The notes: a model not told the origin generated them from the sequence alone. A stretch of DNA of 5,331 nt from Candidatus Igneacidithiobacillus taiwanensis (GCA_002341825.1 DDOU01000056.1:2205-7535), one strand, 5' to 3'. Numbered from the stretch's first letter, positions 1 through 5,331 are shown. Numbers and translations are program-made.

Positions 1-446
1 TCCTGCTGCTCATCTCTCTGCGCCGCTATCGCGACATGCTGCTGATCGTTTTGCCCCTGCTCCTTGCCGCTCTCTTTACCGTAGCGGCGATGTCCTTGCT
101 TGGGGTGAGCTTCAATCTCGGCAATATCATCGTGTTGCCCTTGCTCATTGGGCTCGGGGTGGCCTTTGGCATTTATATCGTTCTGCGCTGGCGCAGTGGG
201 GTTGATGTTGCTCACCTGCTGCAAACCTCGACCCCCATGGCGGTATTCTTCAGCGGTCTCACGACCTTGAGCGCCTTTGGCAGCATGGCGCTTTCGGTCG
301 ATCCGGGTATGGCGAGCCTTGGCGATGCCTTGAGCATTGCCTTGGTCATCGTCTTGCTCTGTATTTTGATTGTATTACCGGCCTTGCTTCTACTATTTAC
401 TTCCTCTCCCAAAGAGGAGGGTATTGCACAAGATGAGGGCAGCTGA
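1..446 (+). CDS. hpnN: HpnN, hopanoid-associated RND/MMPL transporter (3' end, 5' truncated)
   Basis: The reading frame is open from base 3 and ends with TGA at 444-446, giving the last 147 residues of a protein whose family is about 850-900 residues long. What remains is the end of the second MMPL-type membrane domain: four hydrophobic segments at fragment residues about 12-31, 40-61, 78-98 and 108-132, then a short polar tail. Diagnostic HpnN-like stretches are FNLGNIIVLPLLIGLGVAFG (37-56), with the arginine-containing RWRSG after it, SGLTTLSAFGSMALS (84-98) and the DPGMASLG loop (100-107). HpnN is an inner-membrane RND-superfamily protein; in Rhodopseudomonas palustris it is needed to move hopanoids to the outer membrane. 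The next gene, hpnL, begins 14 bases before this stop, so the two are probably translationally coupled. A general MMPL exporter is the alternative, but the hopanoid neighbours make it unlikely. Confidence 0.93.
   Translation, partial: LLLISLRRYRDMLLIVLPLLLAALFTVAAMSLLGVSFNLGNIIVLPLLIGLGVAFGIYIVLRWRSGVDVAHLLQTSTPMAVFFSGLTTLSAFGSMALSVDPGMASLGDALSIALVIVLLCILIVLPALLLLFTSSPKEEGIAQDEGS
414..420 (+). promoter_or_regulatory. Ribosome binding site for hpnL inside the hpnN 3' end
   Basis: GAGGAGG lies 12 bases before the ATG at 433. The spacing is a little long, but no other in-frame start fits better: TTG at 424 would be only 3 bases away. The site lies within hpnN coding sequence, as expected for overlapping, coupled genes. 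Confidence 0.6.
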
Positions 447-1476
447 GGTTTCCAGTGCGGCATCGAAGGGGTGGGGCTCGCTGCTGCTGATTGCCCTGGG
501 CCTCATTTTCACTGGCTACCTCGTCTGGTATGCGGGCGTGGGTGAAATCCTCGACATTGTGCGTCAGGGATCTTGGCTCTTATGGCTGATCGTTCCTGTG
601 CATGTGTTGGTGATTGGTCTCGATGCGATGAGTTGGCGCTGGCTGCTCTATGGCATGCCCAATCGTCCACGGCTCGGTAAGTTGACTTGGCTGGCGCTTC
701 TGCGCGAGGCCATCAATGGTCTTTTGCCCGTTGCCCGCGTGGGTGGCGAGCTGATCGGCATTCGCCTTTTGGCACGCATGGGGGTTTCGACTTACCAAGC
801 CGCAGCGAGCGTGGTAGTAGAGGTTGGCCTGACCCTGGTCAGTCAGTTCTTGTTTACGCTGTTGGGCTTTTTCTTGCTCTTATCCTGGAGTGCAGATCTC
901 TCCCTGCGCAACGAAGTAGCTTACGCTCTGCTGACTACTTTGCCGGTTCTGCTCCTGCTTTTTTGGTTGCAGCAACGATATGGTCTTTTTTCCCTCTTGC
1001 TGCGGCTACAGGAGCGATTGTTGCGTGGTCGCGATTTCCTGGCGTTCCTCGGGAATCTCCAGCAGCTGGATGAAGAGATTCGCAACATCTTTCGGCGCCG
1101 CTGGGCATTGCTGCGCGCCAATGCCTGGCAGTTGGCGGGGCTCTTTGCCGGTGCCGGTGAGTTATGGCTCAGTTTTTATCTATTAGGCCACCCCGTTTCT
1201 GCTAGCGCCGCAATTTTGCTGGAGAGTTTGGGGCAGGCCTTGCGCAGTGTGGCCTTCTTTATGCCGGGAGCCTTGGGCGTGCAGGAAGGCGGCTTCATGC
1301 TCTTTGGTGCCGTGGTTGGGGTCCCCGCGGATCTCGCTTTGGTCTACTCTCTCTTGCGCCGTTTTCGTGAACTCTTCTTGGGGCTGCCCTTGTTGCTGTC
1401 CTGGTATATGATGGAGGGGTGGAATTTCCGCCTGCTTTGGCGCAAAAAAAGAGGTTCGCAGGAGAAAATGGTATGA
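433..1476 (+). CDS. hpnL: HpnL, hopanoid-associated integral membrane protein (LPG synthase TM-region superfamily)
   Basis: A 347-residue polytopic membrane protein. The ATG at 433 is chosen because GAGGAGG at 414-420 precedes it and because the first membrane segment (about residues 16-34) then starts near the N-terminus; upstream in-frame starts would read through hpnN. Hydrophobic segments follow at about 48-64, 84-100, 125-151, 163-180, 232-252, 257-300 (broken) and 312-327. Family-type motifs are [12 protein letters not shown] (95-106), often seen near the substrate-facing part of the lysylphosphatidylglycerol synthase TM/flippase-like family, and [10 protein letters not shown] (278-287) followed by [13 protein letters not shown] (307-319), typical of the HpnL subgroup. 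No biochemical role is established; a role in lipid handling or flipping is inference. It sits between hpnN (14-base overlap) and the ferritin-like gene (4-base ATGA overlap), so all three are probably made together. The C-terminus is basic (LLWRKKR, 334-340). Confidence 0.88.
   Translation: MRAAEVSSAASKGWGSLLLIALGLIFTGYLVWYAGVGEILDIVRQGSWLLWLIVPVHVLVIGLDAMSWRWLLYGMPNRPRLGKLTWLALLREAINGLLPVARVGGELIGIRLLARMGVSTYQAAASVVVEVGLTLVSQFLFTLLGFFLLLSWSADLSLRNEVAYALLTTLPVLLLLFWLQQRYGLFSLLLRLQERLLRGRDFLAFLGNLQQLDEEIRNIFRRRWALLRANAWQLAGLFAGAGELWLSFYLLGHPVSASAAILLESLGQALRSVAFFMPGALGVQEGGFMLFGAVVGVPADLALVYSLLRRFRELFLGLPLLLSWYMMEGWNFRLLWRKKRGSQEKMV
1461..1464 (+). promoter_or_regulatory. Ribosome binding site for the ferritin-like gene
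   Basis: GGAG, within CAGGAGAAAATGGT, lies 8 bases before the ATG at 1473. It decides the start: the upstream in-frame GTG at 1419 has its GGAGG only about 1 base away and would add 18 residues that overlap hpnL. Confidence 0.65.
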
Positions 1477-2312
1477 GCGTGACGATGGATGAGATGACGG
1501 CGCAAGGGCATCGCGAGTTATTCTGCCAGTTTTTTCATGACACCCACATCGACTTTGATCCACGGCAGATCTCGTGGCCGGAGTTAGATGCGGCTGCCGA
1601 GCAACGACTCAAATCCCTGCCGTTCTGGGGTGAAGCGGTGGCCACGGAAAGTGTTACCGCACGCATGGTGCAGCATATGGCAGATGCCGAGACGGATCCG
1701 CTAGTGAAGGCCGCTATTGCCCTCGATGGTTTCGAGGAGCGTCGCCACGCCGAACTCTTGCAGGCCTTGGTGCAGCATTATGGTATCCAGATTCCACCGC
1801 CGCCGCCTCCGCCGCGCATCCGCGATCCCTATTGGGAGTTTCTGTTTACGGGATATGGCGAGTGTTTGGACTCGTATTTTGCCTTTGGTCTTTTTGCCGC
1901 CGCGCGAGACTCCGGTTTTTTCCCGGCGGCATTGGTACAGATCTTCGAGCCCATCATGCAAGAAGAGGCCCGTCATATCATTTTTTTCATCAATTGGCTC
2001 CATTGGTACCGGCAACAGCTGCCCTGGTGGAAGAAGATCGTCCTCGAGTGGCAACGCCTCCAGGTAATTGCCTTGCAGGCTTGGGCACGCATCCAAACCG
2101 CTCGCGGTATGGGCGGCGGCGAAGAAAACTTTACTATGACTGGCCATGAGCAGGTCAGTCAGGACATGAGCCTCGGCAAGCTCCTGGCTCTCTGCCGCCA
2201 AGAAAACGAGCGTCGATTCGCTCCTTATGATGCGCGCCTACTGCGCCCAAAGCTTGCGCCGCGGATTGCCAATTTCTTGTTTTTCTTTCTGTCTCGGCGC
2301 AAAGCTGCGTAA
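1473..2312 (+). CDS. Ferritin-like (putative di-iron) protein in the hopanoid operon
   Basis: A 279-residue, largely helical protein with no signal peptide. Two ExxH motifs stand in helices of the kind used by carboxylate-bridged di-iron proteins: EERRH at 88-92 (E89, H92) and EEARH at 164-168 (E165, H168). Each is preceded at about one helix-hairpin distance by a candidate partner glutamate: E59 or E54 for the first, E130 in [12 protein letters not shown] for the second. This matches the E / ExxH / E / ExxH layout of ferritin-like four-helix bundles (rubrerythrin, MiaE and di-iron oxygenase families). The two halves are joined by a loop with seven consecutive prolines (108-114). Aromatic and basic stretches ([11 protein letters not shown], 183-193; [12 protein letters not shown], 265-276) suggest contact with a membrane. 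The ATG start overlaps the hpnL stop (ATGA), indicating coupled translation. Substrate and reaction are unknown. An oxygen-dependent step on a hopanoid or another lipid is inference; iron storage is less likely for a protein of this shape in this position. Confidence 0.72.
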   Translation: MSVTMDEMTAQGHRELFCQFFHDTHIDFDPRQISWPELDAAAEQRLKSLPFWGEAVATESVTARMVQHMADAETDPLVKAAIALDGFEERRHAELLQALVQHYGIQIPPPPPPPRIRDPYWEFLFTGYGECLDSYFAFGLFAAARDSGFFPAALVQIFEPIMQEEARHIIFFINWLHWYRQQLPWWKKIVLEWQRLQVIALQAWARIQTARGMGGGEENFTMTGHEQVSQDMSLGKLLALCRQENERRFAPYDARLLRPKLAPRIANFLFFFLSRRKAA

Positions 2313-2324
2313 CAATTCGGGTGC

Positions 2325-2354
2325 TGGGTAACATACGCTTCGGTATGTTATAGT
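2325..2354 (+). promoter_or_regulatory. Putative extended -10 promoter for hpnH
   Basis: TGTTATAGT at 2346-2354 fits the extended -10 form TGnTATAAT with one mismatch in the hexamer (TATAGT, 2349-2354). The best -35 candidate, TGGGTA at 2325-2330 with an 18-base spacer, matches the consensus at only 3 of 6 positions. A weak -35 with a good extended -10 is a known combination. Transcription would start near 2361 and leave a leader of about 50 bases before hpnH. The region is AT-rich compared with its surroundings and is the only noncoding gap of note. Confidence 0.5.
2329..2350 (+). promoter_or_regulatory. Perfect inverted repeat, candidate repressor operator upstream of hpnH
   Basis: The arms TAACATAC (2329-2336) and GTATGTTA (2343-2350) are exact reverse complements around GCTTCG. 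The ACATAC/GTATGT half-sites resemble operators of TetR-family regulators of the AcrR type, which are also built from ACATAC and GTATGT. The right arm overlaps the proposed -10 element, so a bound repressor would block the promoter. A hairpin acting on RNA is the alternative; there is no following T-run, so it is not a standard intrinsic terminator. No regulator gene lies in the window. Confidence 0.5.
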
Positions 2355-2395
2355 ATAGAAAGTCACATTCATTTCGGGAATGCTTGCCCCGAGGA

Positions 2396-2401
2396 AAGGA
2401 G
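2396..2401 (+). promoter_or_regulatory. Ribosome binding site for hpnH
   Basis: AAGGAG, in a longer purine stretch from 2391 to 2404, lies 10 bases before the ATG at 2412. It is a strong site and confirms the hpnH start. Confidence 0.75.
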
Positions 2402-2411
2402 AGATTCGACA

Positions 2412-3515
2412 ATGGCAGTGCCACTGATACAAAGCTATCGGGTTGGACGATACATCATTGGGCAAAAGCTTCGCGGTAATCGCAAGTACCCCCTGGTTCT
2501 CATGCTCGAACCGCTTTTTCGTTGTAACTTGGCTTGCGCCGGTTGCGGCAAAATCGACTATCCTGACGATGTATTGGACCGACGCCTGTCGGTGGAAGAG
2601 TGCATTGGTGCTGCAGAAGAATGTGGGGCGCCGATTGTTTCGATTGCTGGCGGCGAACCGCTGATTCACAAAGAAATGCCGCAGATCGTCGATGGTCTCA
2701 TCCAGCGCAAGCGCTTTGTGTATTTGTGCACCAATGCCTTGCTACTGAAAAAACGTATGGACGACTATCGACCCTCTCCATATCTGACTTTTTCCGTACA
2801 TCTGGATGGCAACGAGCATCGCCACGACGACTCTGTCTGCCAGCCGGGCACGTATCGGCGTGCTGTAGAGGCCATTCGCGAAGCGGTGCAGAAGGGCTTC
2901 CGCGTCACCGTCAATTGCACCTTGTTTCAAGGGGAAGGTGCCGAGGAGGTAGCCAATTTTCTCGACGACTGCAAGGCAATGGGAGTCGAGGGTGTAACTA
3001 TCTCGCCGGGATTCAACTACGAGCGTGCGCCACAGCAGGAAGTTTTCATCAAGCGGCAAGCCTCGCGTCAACTCTTTCGTGATATCTTTCGTATCGGTAA
3101 GGAGCGCAAGTCGAAGTGGCGTTTCAACCAATCGAGTTTGTTCCTCGATTTTTTGGCGGGTAACCAAACCTACCAATGTACTCCATGGGGCAATCCCACC
3201 CGCAATATTTTCGGTTGGCAGAAGCCTTGCTATCTGTTGGTAAGCGAGGGATATGCCTCGAGTTTCAGAGAACTCATGGAAGAAACTCCCTGGGATCGCT
3301 ATGGCGTAGGAAACAACAGCAAGTGCGATCAGTGCCAGGTACACTCCGGATTCGAGCCGACGGCAGTGAACGATACCTTTGCCCATCCACTCAAAGCGCT
3401 AAAGGTAGCTCTCTTTGGGCCACGAACATCGGGGCCAATGGCGCCGGATATGCCCCCGAGTTCTTCGGATTCCGCACCCAGGCGGCCGGTGTTCCCCTTG
3501 CGGGTGGAGCGTTGA
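2412..3515 (+). CDS. hpnH: HpnH, radical SAM adenosylhopane synthase
   Basis: A 367-residue cytoplasmic radical SAM enzyme. Members of this family add the 5'-deoxyadenosyl radical from SAM to diploptene, giving adenosylhopane, the first step to C35 extended hopanoids. Visible features: the N-terminal MAVPLIQSYRVGRYIIGQKL typical of HpnH; the [4Fe-4S] cluster motif CNLACAGC (C38, C42, C45); the SAM-binding GGEP (80-83); the SVHLDG strand (128-133); and C-terminal cysteines C256, C273, C305 and C308 in the conserved blocks CTPWGNPTRN and CDQCQVHSGFEPTAV. C106 in VYLCTNAL matches the cysteine reported for Zymomonas mobilis HpnH to reduce the radical intermediate. The last roughly 30 residues (about 336-367) form a Pro/Ser/Arg-rich tail that looks disordered and extends past the conserved core. 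The gene follows the promoter/operator region, so it probably heads its own transcript. Confidence 0.97.
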   Translation: MAVPLIQSYRVGRYIIGQKLRGNRKYPLVLMLEPLFRCNLACAGCGKIDYPDDVLDRRLSVEECIGAAEECGAPIVSIAGGEPLIHKEMPQIVDGLIQRKRFVYLCTNALLLKKRMDDYRPSPYLTFSVHLDGNEHRHDDSVCQPGTYRRAVEAIREAVQKGFRVTVNCTLFQGEGAEEVANFLDDCKAMGVEGVTISPGFNYERAPQQEVFIKRQASRQLFRDIFRIGKERKSKWRFNQSSLFLDFLAGNQTYQCTPWGNPTRNIFGWQKPCYLLVSEGYASSFRELMEETPWDRYGVGNNSKCDQCQVHSGFEPTAVNDTFAHPLKALKVALFGPRTSGPMAPDMPPSSSDSAPRRPVFPLRVER

Positions 3516-3533
3516 GGCAGGCTCTTCGGTACA

Positions 3534-3541
3534 GGGAGGTG
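3534..3541 (+). promoter_or_regulatory. Ribosome binding site for hpnM
   Basis: GGGAGGTG in the 31-base gap after hpnH. The GGAGG core (3535-3539) is 7 bases from the ATG at 3547 and 10 from the adjacent in-frame ATG at 3550, so either could be used; the first is preferred. Confidence 0.7.
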
Positions 3542-3546
3542 GTGTC

Positions 3547-4203
3547 ATGATGCGTAAGTCGCGACTCTTGGGCGCGTTTATGGCGGTTGGTCTGCTTGGA
3601 CTCGGTAGCCCTGTGCTGTGGGCGGCCGATGCCGTCGCCAGCTCGCAAAAGGCCGCGCTGGATAGCCCAAAAGCCAGTATCGAGACCCTCGACCAGGCCC
3701 TGCTGCAAACCATGCAGGCAGGCAAGGCGGCGGGGTATGCGGGACGCTATAAGATCATTGCGCCGGTTCTCGCCAAGGTTTTTGATTTCGATAAAATCGC
3801 GCAACTCGCTTTGGGTTCGGAGTGGTCGAAGCTCAGTGCCGCGGAGCAAAAGCAGTTCGTGAGCGTATTGGCGAAGTATACCGCAGCGACCTATGCCGGA
3901 CGCTTTGATGAATACGATGGCGAGCGTTTTGCGGTGGTCGATACCCAGGAATTGCGTCCTGGGACCATGGGGGTGTTTACGACCTTCACCATGAAAAGCG
4001 GCCGTGTGCATCGTTTCGATTACCTATTGGAGCAGTCGGCCAACAAGGAATGGCGCGTGGTCAATGTAGTGGCCGATGGCGTTAGCGACCTTTCCCTAAA
4101 GCGCGCCGAGTATACGGAACTGCTCAAAAGCAAAGGCTTCCCGGCCTTGCTCGCCCACCTGCGGCGTCAAATTCAAGACTATGCCTCGGGAGCGAAGTCG
4201 TGA
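3547..4203 (+). CDS. hpnM: HpnM, MlaC/Ttg2D-like periplasmic protein of hopanoid clusters
   Basis: A 218-residue protein starting at the first of two tandem ATG codons. The N-terminus is a Sec signal peptide: basic MMRKSR, hydrophobic core about 7-20, then SPVLWAADA with probable cleavage between residues 26 and 29. The mature part follows the MlaC (toluene-tolerance Ttg2) family pattern: an N-terminal helix ending in YKIIAPVLAKVFDFDKIAQLALGSEWSKLSAAEQKQFVSVLAKY in outline (about 68-112), the central strands (about 125-180, GVFTTFTMKSGRVHRFDYLL) and the RVVNVVADGVSDLSLKRAEY region. MlaC relatives bind phospholipid in a hydrophobic pocket and carry it across the periplasm. HpnM is the hopanoid-cluster subgroup, and carriage of hopanoids is inferred. 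No MlaFEDB components are seen nearby; the adjacent partners are HpnN and MlaA. The stop overlaps the GTG start of mlaA. Confidence 0.92.
   Translation: MMRKSRLLGAFMAVGLLGLGSPVLWAADAVASSQKAALDSPKASIETLDQALLQTMQAGKAAGYAGRYKIIAPVLAKVFDFDKIAQLALGSEWSKLSAAEQKQFVSVLAKYTAATYAGRFDEYDGERFAVVDTQELRPGTMGVFTTFTMKSGRVHRFDYLLEQSANKEWRVVNVVADGVSDLSLKRAEYTELLKSKGFPALLAHLRRQIQDYASGAKS
4188..4192 (+). promoter_or_regulatory. Ribosome binding site for mlaA (GTG start)
   Basis: GGGAG lies 7 bases before the GTG at 4200, inside the end of hpnM. It supports the non-ATG start, which gives a complete lipoprotein signal peptide; the next in-frame ATG (codon 15) would destroy that signal. Confidence 0.6.
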
Positions 4204-4973
4204 ATTTGGGGCGTACTGCCATCGTTTTGGGTTGTGCCGCCATGCTCTGTTTGAGTGGTTGTGCGACGGTGCAGGGGCCGAATGGGCAGAGCAGCTCCAA
4301 TGATCCACTAGAGCCGATCAACAAGCCAATTTTTAACGCCAACCTCTGGCTTTTCCGAAACGTCTTGGGACCGGTCAACCAAGGCTACGAGGCGGTAACC
4401 CCCAAATTTTTTCGCACCAGCGTGAGTAATGTGTTTGCGAATGCGGATATGCCCTACGTATTCGTAAACGATTTTCTGCAGGGCCGGGTTCAGCTAGGTA
4501 TGTCGGGGCTGAGCCGCTTTCTGGTGAATACCATCTTCGGCTTGGGCGGCATCTTCGATGTTGCCAACAAGCTCGATCTACCCAAGCAGAGTAACAACTT
4601 TGGCGTGACCCTTGGGGTATGGGGGGTGCCGCAAGGACCCTATCTGGTGCTTCCTTTTTATGGCCCCAGCTCGCTGCGGAATCTTCCGGGGCTGGCGCTC
4701 GCGATTTATACGGCGCCGCCGTATTATTTTCCCAGTAGCAATGCGCAGTGGGCCTGGTCTGGTATGGGCATCATCAACACCGGTCATGTCGATGCGCCGC
4801 AGGTGCGGATGGTGGAAGATGCGGTGAATCCCTATGTTTTTGCCCGCAATGCCTGGGAGCAGCACGAGCAGTTTTTGATCGACGGTGGCAAAGTGAACAA
4901 GAGCCAGTTGCTGGAGGGCCTGGACTTGCCGCCAGCTACGGCGACCACGGATTCTGCCGCTGCCACACCTTGA
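4200..4973 (+). CDS. mlaA: MlaA/VacJ family outer-membrane lipoprotein
   Basis: A 257-residue lipoprotein, close to the family's usual length of about 250. The signal peptide ends in the lipobox LSGC, with C21 as the lipidated cysteine. Residue +2 is alanine, not aspartate, which predicts sorting to the outer membrane. The MlaA signature is clear: NDPLEPINKPIF (34-45), PVNQGYEAVTP (58-68), SNVFANADMPYVFVNDFLQG (76-95), RFLVNTIFGLGGIFDVA (106-122) and FGVTLGVWGVPQGPYLVLPFYGPSSLR (134-160 in outline). In the Mla system this protein sits in the outer membrane, with porins, and extracts mislocalised phospholipid, passing it to MlaC. Here it directly follows hpnM, an MlaC homologue, by a GTGA overlap, so the two proteins are probably made in step and may interact. 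It could serve ordinary phospholipids, hopanoids or both; the sequence does not decide. An Asn (N161) stands where many homologues have Asp after the GPSSLR block. Confidence 0.95.
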   Translation: MNLGRTAIVLGCAAMLCLSGCATVQGPNGQSSSNDPLEPINKPIFNANLWLFRNVLGPVNQGYEAVTPKFFRTSVSNVFANADMPYVFVNDFLQGRVQLGMSGLSRFLVNTIFGLGGIFDVANKLDLPKQSNNFGVTLGVWGVPQGPYLVLPFYGPSSLRNLPGLALAIYTAPPYYFPSSNAQWAWSGMGIINTGHVDAPQVRMVEDAVNPYVFARNAWEQHEQFLIDGGKVNKSQLLEGLDLPPATATTDSAAATP

Positions 4974-4979
4974 AGGAAG
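4973..4979 (+). promoter_or_regulatory. Ribosome binding site that fixes the TTG start of gatC
   Basis: AAGGAAG begins on the last base of the mlaA stop; its GGA core is 7 bases before TTG at 4985. The other in-frame TTG at 4970 has no such site, and no ATG is available upstream in a sensible position. Confidence 0.65.
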
Positions 4980-4984
4980 AAAGC

Positions 4985-5269
4985 TTGGAAGCAGAAATCG
5001 TTAGACGTATTGCGCACTTGAGTCGAATTGCTCTACCCGAGTCCGAGCTGGCCCAAGTGGCTGGTCAGTTGGACAGTATCTTTGCTCTGGTTGCACAGAT
5101 GCAAGCGGTGCCCACGGAAGGGATTGAACCCATGGCGCATCCCCTGGATTTGCAACAGCCCTTGCGGGCGGATCAACTCCGTTCTGAAACACCCTCGCGA
5201 GAAGAGCTCTTGGCCTCTGCACCCCGGGCCGAGGACGGTCTTTTTCTGGTTCCCAAAGTCATCGAATAA
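4985..5269 (+). CDS. gatC: GatC, Asp-tRNA(Asn)/Glu-tRNA(Gln) amidotransferase subunit C
   Basis: A 94-residue protein, the usual GatC length, starting at TTG 4985 as fixed by the upstream AAGGAAG. Family features in order: VRRIAHLSRIAL (6-17), the QLDSIFALVAQM helix (28-39), the loop VPTEGIEPMAHPL (41-53), LRADQL (59-64) and the C-terminal EELLASAPRAEDGLFLVPKVIE (71-94 in outline), which ends in the near-universal VPKVIE. GatC wraps round GatA and stabilises the GatCAB complex, which converts misacylated Asp-tRNA(Asn) and/or Glu-tRNA(Gln) to Asn-tRNA and Gln-tRNA in the cytoplasm. Its presence implies that the organism lacks at least one of the direct synthetases. Only 11 bases separate it from mlaA, with no terminator or clear promoter, so some co-transcription with the hopanoid/Mla genes is likely. 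gatA follows after 9 bases. Confidence 0.95.
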   Translation: MEAEIVRRIAHLSRIALPESELAQVAGQLDSIFALVAQMQAVPTEGIEPMAHPLDLQQPLRADQLRSETPSREELLASAPRAEDGLFLVPKVIE

Positions 5270-5278
5270 GGTAGGCGC

Positions 5279-5331
5279 ATGGAACTCCACCAACTGGAAC
5301 TGGCGGAGCTCGCCGAAGGGCTACGCAAAAA
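5279..5331 (+). CDS. gatA: GatA, amidotransferase subunit A (5' end only, runs off the window)
   Basis: Seventeen complete codons from the ATG at 5279 read MELHQLELAELAEGLRK. They fit the GatA N-terminus, whose first helix has the form (L)xxAELxxxLR, and the gene lies immediately after gatC in the common gatC-gatA-gatB order. AAGG at 5268-5271, overlapping the gatC stop, is 7 bases from the ATG and is a plausible ribosome binding site. GatA is the glutaminase/amidase subunit that supplies ammonia through a Ser-cisSer-Lys triad, but that part lies outside the window, so the call rests on the N-terminus and position. Confidence 0.87.
   Translation, partial: MELHQLELAELAEGLRK

Noticed and set aside
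1795..1815. CCG-rich run in the ferritin-like gene as a repeat or slippage locus
   Set aside because: It encodes seven prolines in frame as an inter-domain linker; the run is interrupted (CCA, CCT) and too short to call a tandem repeat.
1701..2201. 166-codon open frame on the - strand inside the ferritin-like gene
   Set aside because: The + strand frame carries conserved di-iron motifs and a proper ribosome site; the - strand frame shows no motif.
2329..2358. The TAACATAC/GTATGTTA inverted repeat as an intrinsic terminator for the upstream operon
   Set aside because: The stem is AT-rich and is followed by TAGTATAGAA, not a T-run. Its overlap with an extended -10 favours an operator/promoter role.
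2366..2392. Small hairpins in the hpnH leader (CATTC/GAATG and TCGGG/CCCGA) as a riboswitch or attenuator
   Set aside because: Both stems are only 5 bp, the leader is about 50 bases, and no known riboswitch core is recognisable. Such short pairings are common by chance.
2238..2669. - strand open frames covering the intergenic gap before hpnH (also 2155-2424)
   Set aside because: They overlap the 3' end of the ferritin-like gene and the 5' end of hpnH in antisense and have no recognisable product; the gap is better explained as promoter and leader.
2742..3386. 214-codon open frame on the - strand inside hpnH
   Set aside because: It lies wholly antisense to the well-supported hpnH, has no convincing start context, and its translation resembles no known family.
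3391..4011. 206-codon open frame on the - strand across hpnH/hpnM
   Set aside because: It is antisense to two strongly recognised genes and spans their junction; the composition is that expected from the complementary strand of GC-rich coding DNA.

Overview
The window looks like part of a hopanoid (bacterial triterpenoid) gene cluster from a Gram-negative proteobacterium. The genes for the aspartyl/glutamyl-tRNA amidotransferase follow directly. All eight genes lie on the + strand and almost no sequence is left uncoded. Moderate-to-high GC, the presence of MlaA and GatC, and a ferritin-like gene inside the hpn cluster fit an acidophile of the Acidithiobacillus type. That assignment rests on recollection of gene order, not on a search, and is tentative.

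Layout: (1) 1-446 is the 3' end of hpnN, an MMPL/RND-type hopanoid transporter. (2) 433-1476 is hpnL, a polytopic membrane protein whose start overlaps hpnN. (3) 1473-2312 encodes a 279-aa ferritin-like protein with two ExxH motifs, joined to hpnL by an ATGA overlap. (4) 2313-2411 is the only substantial intergenic gap. It carries a perfect 8-bp inverted repeat with a 6-nt centre, whose right arm runs into an extended -10 promoter element. (5) 2412-3515 is hpnH, the radical SAM adenosylhopane synthase. (6) 3547-4203 is hpnM, a periplasmic MlaC-like protein. (7) 4200-4973 is mlaA/vacJ, an outer-membrane lipoprotein with a GTG start and a GTGA overlap. (8) 4985-5269 is gatC with a TTG start. (9) 5279-5331 is the beginning of gatA.

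How they fit together: HpnH commits hopene (diploptene) to C35 extended hopanoids by adding the 5'-deoxyadenosyl group of SAM. HpnN, HpnM and MlaA provide inner-membrane, periplasmic and outer-membrane components that could form a route for moving hopanoids or other lipids between membranes. HpnL and the ferritin-like protein are co-translated with hpnN but have no assigned reaction. Two transcription units are likely: hpnN-hpnL-ferritin-like, ending a longer upstream operon, and hpnH-hpnM-mlaA-gatC-gatA from the promoter at about 2346-2354. Read-through between them is possible because no convincing terminator is seen.

No RNA genes, insertion sequences, CRISPR arrays, attachment sites or origins were seen.
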